NCBI GenBank assembly: GCA_026874595.1
Contig: CM049312.1
Coordinates: forward strand, 77,347,429 to 77,411,428
Length of the DNA stretch: 64,000 nt
Direction of reading: 5' to 3'
Source of the DNA: Sipunculus nudus
Lineage: Eukaryota > Annelida > Sipuncula > Golfingiida > Sipunculidae
Shown: positions 25,801-34,800 of the stretch, one piece after another
How the letters are laid out: each line of letters starts with the position of its first letter
Numbering within the stretch: position 1 is the stretch's first letter
The notes under the pieces: generated by a model
What the model was told of the DNA's origin: nothing
The model's database searches: none
Seen by the model: the letters and a program-made list of their open reading frames with translations, nothing else
Translations under genes and position numbers: made by a program

Positions 25801-28800
25801 ATGAGAAGATTGCTGAAGCTAGAGATTTTTTGTCAGGGATGTAACATTATTTAATCAAGATTCAATTGAATACCAAAAATTAGTTCTGAATTTTTCAAAT
25901 TTTATAAGTTATTAGTATAAATTAGTACCTTAAATTTTGCCCAACTTTGACCATGGCAGGTTTGTTTCCTGTGAGCACTATTGATATATTTTTCATATCA
26001 TGCACACATAAGGAATTCAGCTTTTTAGTATAGAAAGCTGAAAGAAATTGGCCAAAAATTGTAGTTTTTATTTATGTTTTTATGAGACCATGTCAGACGC
26101 AGGCTCTACCCAGCCCCTCTTCAGTAACCTGTATGTTGACCTTTCAGCAAATTATGCACGCTTGAGGCGAGGCATACACTGGGGTAGCCAGACAGCTTAT
26201 GGCCAGCCACAGTTGATCAAGGTGTCTAACCCAACTCATATAGTAGTCGTTTTGACTAATAACATAAGAATAAATTAATAATCTTTAATTGGTTTTTAAT
26301 AACAAATTAAAGAAAAATTAATAGAAAAGGAATTTGTTAGTTGATGAGTAACAGGAAATTAACTTGCAGTTACTGATGATGTAAGAATCTTGTATGGATG
26401 GATAGAATGTCATGTATTCCAAATAACACCATGCAGTCACCTATGGTATTTTTCAGTTCAGTTTTAATGATAACAAAAATAAATCATATTGTTCATTACT
26501 TAACATTAGGGATCATATGAAGGAAATGAATGATAGACAAAGATGCAGTTGATAATATTAATCTAGATTCCTACTGTGTCTGGTGTGTAGGTTGATGTGA
26601 AAGAAGTCCTAAGTGAATATATTACATTTATTTATTTTAATATAAATTAAAGCCATAAAACCAGGTACTTATGATCATTATTTAAATTTGTGAATTTTGT
26701 ATATTCTGGATTCTCAACATCATTGTTTGGCTAAAACTGAATAAATACTAGACATGGTGCAAGTACTTTGCAAATGTATATGAATACGAATATGAATCAT
26801 TATAAAATTTCTTGCATATGAATGGGAATTCAGGTAAAAATGAAAGTATTTTAATACCAGTGCAAATACTTTCAAAATGTATTCATGAATCTATTTATGA
26901 ATATCTTTTATAATATTATTTTAATAATCATTTCAGTTATATTTAGTTAAAAAATCATATGATTCTCTTATTATTTTTAATAAAAATTATATTTGGCACA
27001 ATTTTTGTTATTAAATTTTGATAAATAGTTCAACTCTTATATTATATATGCTGCTTATAAGTTATTTGGCCAAGTCAAAACTTGTGTGACAATAGCACTC
27101 CATTTGTTAGCGAACCTGTGAGCTTATGCGATGGTGTGGCGTCATCCGTCGTCCGTCGTCTGTACGTTAACCCATACTATCTTGAAAATGGCAAGAATTA
27201 GCATCTTGAAATCTTATGCATAAAATTAGTCATCTAAAAAACTCTATCAGATTTTGCTTATTTTTTGGCTAACTGCATTTTCTTAGATTTTATAGGGAAA
27301 AAGCTAAAAAAGCTTAAAAAAATCTTCTTCTCCAAATCTGTTCAGCCAAATTGTCCAATATTTTACAGAAATGATTCTTGGAACAATCTCTCTCAAGTTT
27401 GTTCGAATGGTTTAAGTTTCAGTGATTTTTGGCCGAGTTACAGGATGTTGAACTTAGTCATCTGTCCAAAAAAGCATACTAAAATTACAATCTCATAAAT
27501 GGCTTGAGCTATCATCACCAAATTTTATGCCAATGTTAGTCACATGAGTCATATATGAAATTGAGGTATTGGTGGCGCCACCTGCATCGGCCTTTTTTGT
27601 ACGGGGGTCATCAGTGCCTGTATCATACTGACAGCTACAAATAACTTCTTCTCTGAAACGAAATGGCCAAATTGTTTAATATTGCACAGAAATGATCCTA
27701 GGGTAGTGCTTTCTGAAGTTTGTTCAAATGGTCTCAGTTCAGTGACTTTTGGCTGAGTTATGGGAAGCTGAATTTAGTCATATGCCATAACAGCCCATTT
27801 TACCTAAGTGGCTACAATAATCTTCTTCTCAAAAACCACTGGGCCAAATTCTTAAACCTCACACATTAATTACCCTTAGATGTTGATAATTTATTCAAGT
27901 TTGTTCAAATGGTCTCAGTTCAGTGACTTTTGGCTGAGTTATGGGAAGCTGAATTTAGTCATATGCCATATCAGCCCATGTAAGCTAACTGGCTACAAAA
28001 ATCTTCTTCTCAAAAACCACTGGGCCAAATTCTTAAATTTCACACATTAATTATCCTTAGATGTTGATAATTCAAGTTTGTTCAAATGGTCTTAGTTCAG
28101 TGACTTTTGGCTAAGTTATGGGAAGCTGAATTTAGTCATATGCCATAACAGCCCATGTTAGCTCAGTGGCTACAAAAATATTCTTCTCAAAAACCACTGG
28201 GCCAAATTCTTAAATCTCATATATTAATTATTCTTAGAAGTTGATAATTCAAGTTTGTTCAAATGGTTTTGGTTCAATGATTTTTGGCTGAGTTATGGGA
28301 AGCTGAACTTTGCCATTTTGCTGTATTTTCCCATATGAATTATAAACCTACAAAACGTTTTTCGACTGATGATACTGAGGCCAGTTTGTTTAATATTTTG
28401 CAAGAATAATTCCCTGAATCATTCTAATAATAATTGTCTTTTATGGTTTCAAAAAATGAATTTTGGCTGAATTATAAAGATTGAATTGAGTCATTTTACC
28501 ATATATGTTAGCTGTGTGAAGCAGATACATCTAGCCTAGCACCAGTTTATCAGCATCCATTACATCATGCCTCTAGACATTTAGATTTCAGAATATCTAT
28601 GGAAAATATTGACAAGAATGTTTTTTAAAAGCTTTTAAAAAATGTAGATTTATGATATTACATATCATCTGTACACTATTCATAATTTCTCAGGAATAGC
28701 AGGAGCTACCATCTCCAAATTTTATGCAATTATCAGTCACATATCAAATGTTGATGGATTCAGCTTATTTTTGCTATCTGCATTTACTTAGATTTTTAAG

Positions 28801-31800
28801 GGGAAAAGCTGAAAAAAAACTTCTTCTTCTTGTAAAGAGTCCAGCCAAATTGTTCAATATTTTACAGAAATGATCCCAGAGACGAGCCTTCTCAAGTTTG
28901 TTCAAATGGTTTGTGTTGGATAAATTTTAGCAGAGTTACATAACAGGCCAAGATTGTGTATGTTTCTTGAATAGCTTGAGAAACTGCCAACTGTTTCAGA
29001 TTTGGCAACAGATCAAGAGTTCATTCAGTGCAGCCAGATTTAATTCAAGAGTTCAATCAGTGCAGCCAAGCACAAGGCATGTGATCACCTCATGGGCAGC
29101 ATGTGATCATTTCATGGGTAGCATGTGATCACCTCATGAGTATCATGTGATCACCTCATGTTCAATCAGTGCAGCCAGGTACAGGTCAAAAGTTCACTCA
29201 GTCTAGCCAGGTGCAGGTCAAGAGTTCACTCAGTGCAGTAGCCTGAGCCAGTAATTTGTCACAGTACACTTGGGGCAACAGCCTTTGTCACCTAAGCCTG
29301 GTCAGCCCCGTGCATCAGACTCAAGGTAAGTTTTGGGCTGATATTCTGACCTGTCTATGTGTCTTTAATGGCTTTCTTGTTCACAAGAATGGTGTTGCCA
29401 TCTACAATGACTTTTGCAAAGTGTATGTGCCTGCTTAATTCTACGGAAGAATTTGATATATCAGCCTGAAATTGGGCATATTTATACATGTCAAATAGCT
29501 TTGTCGTATACAAGACTGGTGGTGCCACCTACAATAATTTTTGTGTTGTGTGCACCCATGCCAGAATTTCAGCAGTGATGGTTGTGTATTGTTTCATGTT
29601 CAAAATGTTTAGTACTTGCATTGTTCATATATATGAAAAGTAGTGGTTCAGCATTGAAGCGTTATACCTGGTGTATATCCATATGCACAGGTTCGCATTA
29701 GGCCTGTAGGCCTTGTTAATAAAATAAATGAAATCAGTCCTCTTCCCTGTCTCCAAAGATAATTATAATCTAAATCATACATAAACTAAACACATACAAC
29801 TCATAATACAGCTGATATTTATTACCACACAAAACCAGCATGTGGCTCATTTCCAAATCATATTTTTATGCCCCCGCCACAAAGTGGCCGGGGCATATAG
29901 TTTTACCCATGTCCGTCATTCTGTCCTTCCGTCCTTCAGTCATTCCGAAATCAAACAGTTGTACGGACTTTTTTTCGCAATGCCTGCAGATATTGGCCTG
30001 ATTTTTTTAGTGTGGGCAGATATAGACCAGTTACAGATCGAGTTCGCGTTTTGTCCTGGTTGACCTACTTTTGACCGTTTTACGGCTCCTAAACTTAGAA
30101 AATTTCATGAAAAATAGAAATTTTCATGACAAATACACATGTACTGACTTTTTTTTGCAATGCCTGCAGATATTGGCCTGATTTTTGGTGTGTAGGCAGA
30201 TAATGACCAGTTACAGATGGAGTTCGTGTTTTGTCCCGGTTGACCTACTTTTGACCGTTTTACGGCTCCTAAACTTAGAAAATTTCATGAAAAATAGAAA
30301 TATTCATGACAGATACACATGTACGGACTTTTTTTCGCATTGCCCGCAGATATTGGCCTGATTTTTGTTGTGTGGGCAGATAATGACCAGTTACAGATCG
30401 AGTTCGCGTTTCGTCCCAGTTGACATACTTTTGACCGTTTTACGGCTCCTGAACATAGAAAATTTCATGAAAAATTTGAAATTTCATGACAAATACACAT
30501 GTACGGACTTTTTTCCTCAATGCCTGCAGATATTGGCCTGATTTTTGGTGTGTGGGCAGATATTGACCAGTTACAGATCGTGTTCCTGTTTCGTCCCAGT
30601 TGACCTACTTTTGACTGTTTTACGGCTCCTGAACATAGAAAATTTCATGTAAAATATAAATTTTCATGACAAATACACTTGTACAGACTTTTCTTCGCAA
30701 TACCTGCAGATTTTGGCTTGATTTTTTATGTGTGGGCAGATAATGACCAGTTACAGATCAAGTTCACGTTTTGTCCCAGTTGACCTACTTTTGACCATTT
30801 GACGGTGCTCTAACATAGAAAATTTCATAAAAAAGTGCACTAGCTTGTATGGACTTTTTTTTGCAATGCCTGCAGATATTGGCCTGATTTTTGGTGTGTA
30901 GGCAGATAATGACCAGTTACAGATGGAGTTCGTGTTTTGTCCCGGTTGACCTACTTTTGACCGTTTTACGGCTCCTAAACTTAGAAAATTTCATGAAAAA
31001 TAGAAATATTCATGACAGATACACATGTACGGACTTTTTTTCGCATTGCCCGCAGATATTGGCCTGATTTTTGTTGTGTGGGCAGATAATGACCAGTTAC
31101 AGATCGAGTTCGCGTTTCGTCCCAGTTGACATACTTTTGACCGTTTTACGGCTCCTGAACATAGAAAATTTCATGAAAAATTTGAAATTTCATGACAAAT
31201 ACACATGTACGGACTTTTTTCCTCAATGCCTGCAGATATTGGCCTGATTTTTGGTGTGTGGGCAGATATTGACCAGTTACAGATCGTGTTCCTGTTTCGT
31301 CCCAGTTGACCTACTTTTGACTGTTTTACGGCTCCTGAACATAGAAAATTTCATGTAAAATATAAATTTTCATGACAAATACACTTGTACAGACTTTTCT
31401 TCGCAATACCTGCAGATTTTGGCTTGATTTTTTATGTGTGGGCAGATAATGACCAGTTACAGATCAAGTTCACGTTTTGTCCCAGTTGACCTACTTTTGA
31501 CCATTTGACGGTGCTCTAACATAGAAAATTTCATAAAAAAGTGCACTAGCTTGTATGGACTTTTTTTTGCAATGCCTGCAGATATTGGCCTGATTTTTGG
31601 TGTGTAGGCAGATAATGACCAGTTACAGATGGAGTTCGTGTTTTGTCCCGGTTGACCTACTTTTGACCGTTTTACGGCTCCTAAACTTAGAAAATTTCAT
31701 GAAAAATAGAAATATTCATGACAGATACACATGTACGGACTTTTTTTCGCATTGCCCGCAGATATTGGCCTGATTTTTGTTGTGTGGGCAGATAATGACC

Positions 31801-34800
31801 AGTTACAGATCGAGTTCGCGTTTCGTCCCAGTTGACATACTTTTGACCGTTTTACGGCTCCTGAACATAGAAAATTTCATGAAAAATTTGAAATTTCATG
31901 ACAAATACACATGTACGGACTTTTTTCCTCAATGCCTGCAGATATTGGCCTGATTTTTGGTGTGTGGGCAGATATTGACCAGTTACAGATCGTGTTCCTG
32001 TTTCGTCCCAGTTGACCTACTTTTGACTGTTTTACGGCTCCTGAACATAGAAAATTTCATGTAAAATATAAATTTTCATGACAAATACACTTGTACAGAC
32101 TTTTCTTCGCAATACCTGCAGATTTTGGCTTGATTTTTTATGTGTGGGCAGATAATGACCAGTTACAGATCAAGTTCACGTTTTGTCCCAGTTGACCTAC
32201 TTTTGACCATTTGACGGTGCTCTAACATAGAAAATTTCATAAAAAAGTGCACTAGCTTGTGTGGACTTTTTTTCGCAGTGCCTGCAGATACGGGCCTGAT
32301 TTTTGGTGTGTAGGCAGATAATGACCAGTTACAGATCGAGTTCTTGTTTTGTCCCACTTGACCTACTTTTGACCATTTGACTGCTCCTGAACATAGAAAG
32401 TTTCATGAAAAATAGAAATTTTCATAACAAATGCATATGTACTGACTTTTTTTCCTCAATGCCTGCAGATACCACCCTGATTTTTTATGTGTGCGCAGAT
32501 AATGATAGTTACAGATCGAGTTCGCGTTTCGTCCCGGTTGACCTACTTTTGATTGTTTTACGGCTCCTAAACATAGAAAATTTCATGAAAGACAGAAATT
32601 TTTATGGAAAATGCACATGTATGGACTTTTTTTCACAATGCCTGCATATACTGGCCTGATTTTTGGTGTGTTGCTTGATAATGACCCGTTACAGATCGAG
32701 TTTGCATTTTGCCCTTGTTGACCTACTTTTGACCATACAACACCTCCTGAACTTAAAAAATTTTTCAAAATTTTACAAATGTTTCTAATTTGCCCCAGGC
32801 GGGGGCATTCGTGTCGTTCTGACACATCTAGTTTTATCATATATAACAGCTGAGTGCCATGACCCATGGGTCCCTTGTTTGTCATATATACATCTAATGT
32901 CCATCTATAATGTATACATAAGCAAATGAAAGACAAAACATAATAAGCACATTAAAAGACAAGCAACCAAAACATTTTGTAACATTAAATAAGATATACA
33001 CATTAAAAAAACAAACAGACCAATTGTCTTTTGTAAGTCACCATGCTCTACACTTTATAACCCTGCTATGTATTATTCATATGCTAATTAAATGTGGAAA
33101 GCTGGGTACTCACGGTAAAAGAGAAAGAAAAGACCATCATTTTAGACCATGTAACAGACTTCATTATATACGGTTCTGGACTAGGCCCTGCAGGAGGTTG
33201 TAATTTACGTACCTTGCCTTTGTGAAAAAATATTTCTTTCATGGGGATGGTGGGAGAAGAAAATACTTACCTGCTAGCTGAAACATATATAATGAATATT
33301 GTATATGGTTAAGGGGGCTGAATATGATATTCATTGTATGAAATGTATTTTCTCTGGGTCTTTTGTGATCAGTCACAAAAACTTTGAAGTAATCCAATCC
33401 TATCTTGGCATTGTAATCAGGTTTTAGATAACTTAATATAAAGGGGAAAAAATATACTTTATCATTAAATGTTTGTGACTCTTTTGCTTGGTATACAACG
33501 GGACTTTATATGTTATTCAGCTGCACAGGATGTAATATATAAACAATTTTCTTCAACAATTCATGAGACACATGCAGTTAATAAAGAATATTATTCAGTC
33601 TCAATGACTTATTTGTTAATAAATATTTAAGAAACTTTTTACAGGCTGTCAAGTGATTCTACCAGTCCTTTTCCTACCATTTTGGTCTGGGTTTACTTTT
33701 TTTTTAGTTTTCATCTATATACCTGCTTTCTTGTTTTTTTTTTGTGGCATTCATTTTCATAAAAATACAGGTTAAAACTGAGCACCATATAAATGTTGTT
33801 TTAATATATTCTCAGTAATATAGTTCTTTGGATTTCACATTCATTCATTGGGAATGAGCAATTAAATATTTTTTTACATTTGTGGTTTCAGGCCATCTAT
33901 GGTCCTACTTTTTCCTTCAGTTTTCCTACTTATATCTTACTTTTTCCTTCAGTTTTCCTTTTTTTGTCTTACTTTTTTCTTCAGTTGACCTACTTTTCCT
34001 TAAGTTTTCCTACATTTGTCCTAGTTTTTCCATATTTTCAGAACCACTTTGACCTTACTTTTTCCCTTTAGTTTCCTGTTTTGTCTTACTTTTTTTGTAT
34101 TTTCAGTCTTACTTCATTTCAATTTTTTCACAAGGGTGTGCTTTTTAATTATGATCCTGATTAAATCCGCTTCAAGATGCTAAAAATGTAGTTTATTTCA
34201 TTGATTTGAGATTTTCTCCTGATATCCGTTTGTTTGATTTATATAACAAAATCATTCTGTGTGTTCCAATCAAAAGTTTGTTATTTTTAATTCATTTTTT
34301 GCTTCCAAGAAAGATATATAGCAGGGTCAAAGCTTATTCTGTCAAGTTTCTGTTTTCTTGGCAAAGAGCCTTGACCTTTGACCTGCCACTGTTCTTTTTC
34401 TGTCTGTCTGTTTCTCCATCTGTCACTATTGTTTCTGACTTCTGCTTGACCTGTCAGATGCTGTGATAGTCAGCATCATGAGAAAAATTACCTGAAGCTT
34501 CCAGAAGGACATCTCAGACAAAATAATGAAATTTTATGATCAGTGGTCATGTAAGGAGCATTTGTCAAGTAAGAAAGCCCCCTTGTGTCTCTTTTTTCCA
34601 TTAGATGTCTTTCCTTGGTCAATATTTCAATCAATATTTTTGACGTCCTATATATTTACTGGGGAGATAATGTGTAATTCACCAGGTCTAAGTTAGAAAC
34701 CATTATCAGGAAACCAAATCAATCTTTTATTATTTTCTACAGTAATCTTACTTTAAACAGGACTGTTAGATTTGCATGTAGCTGATATAGACACTTGCAT

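Noticed and set aside
26048-26278. 76-codon frame with a mixed-composition segment
   Set aside because: No recognisable domain and no supporting splice sites; it lies within the repeat-rich intron.
29865-32252. CRISPR-like array of repeats and spacers
   Set aside because: Monomers are contiguous with no unique spacers, units are about 180 bp, and the genome is eukaryotic.
32163-32936. Overlapping open frames over the pearl-like element
   Set aside because: They follow the tandem monomers in one frame and have no conserved domain.
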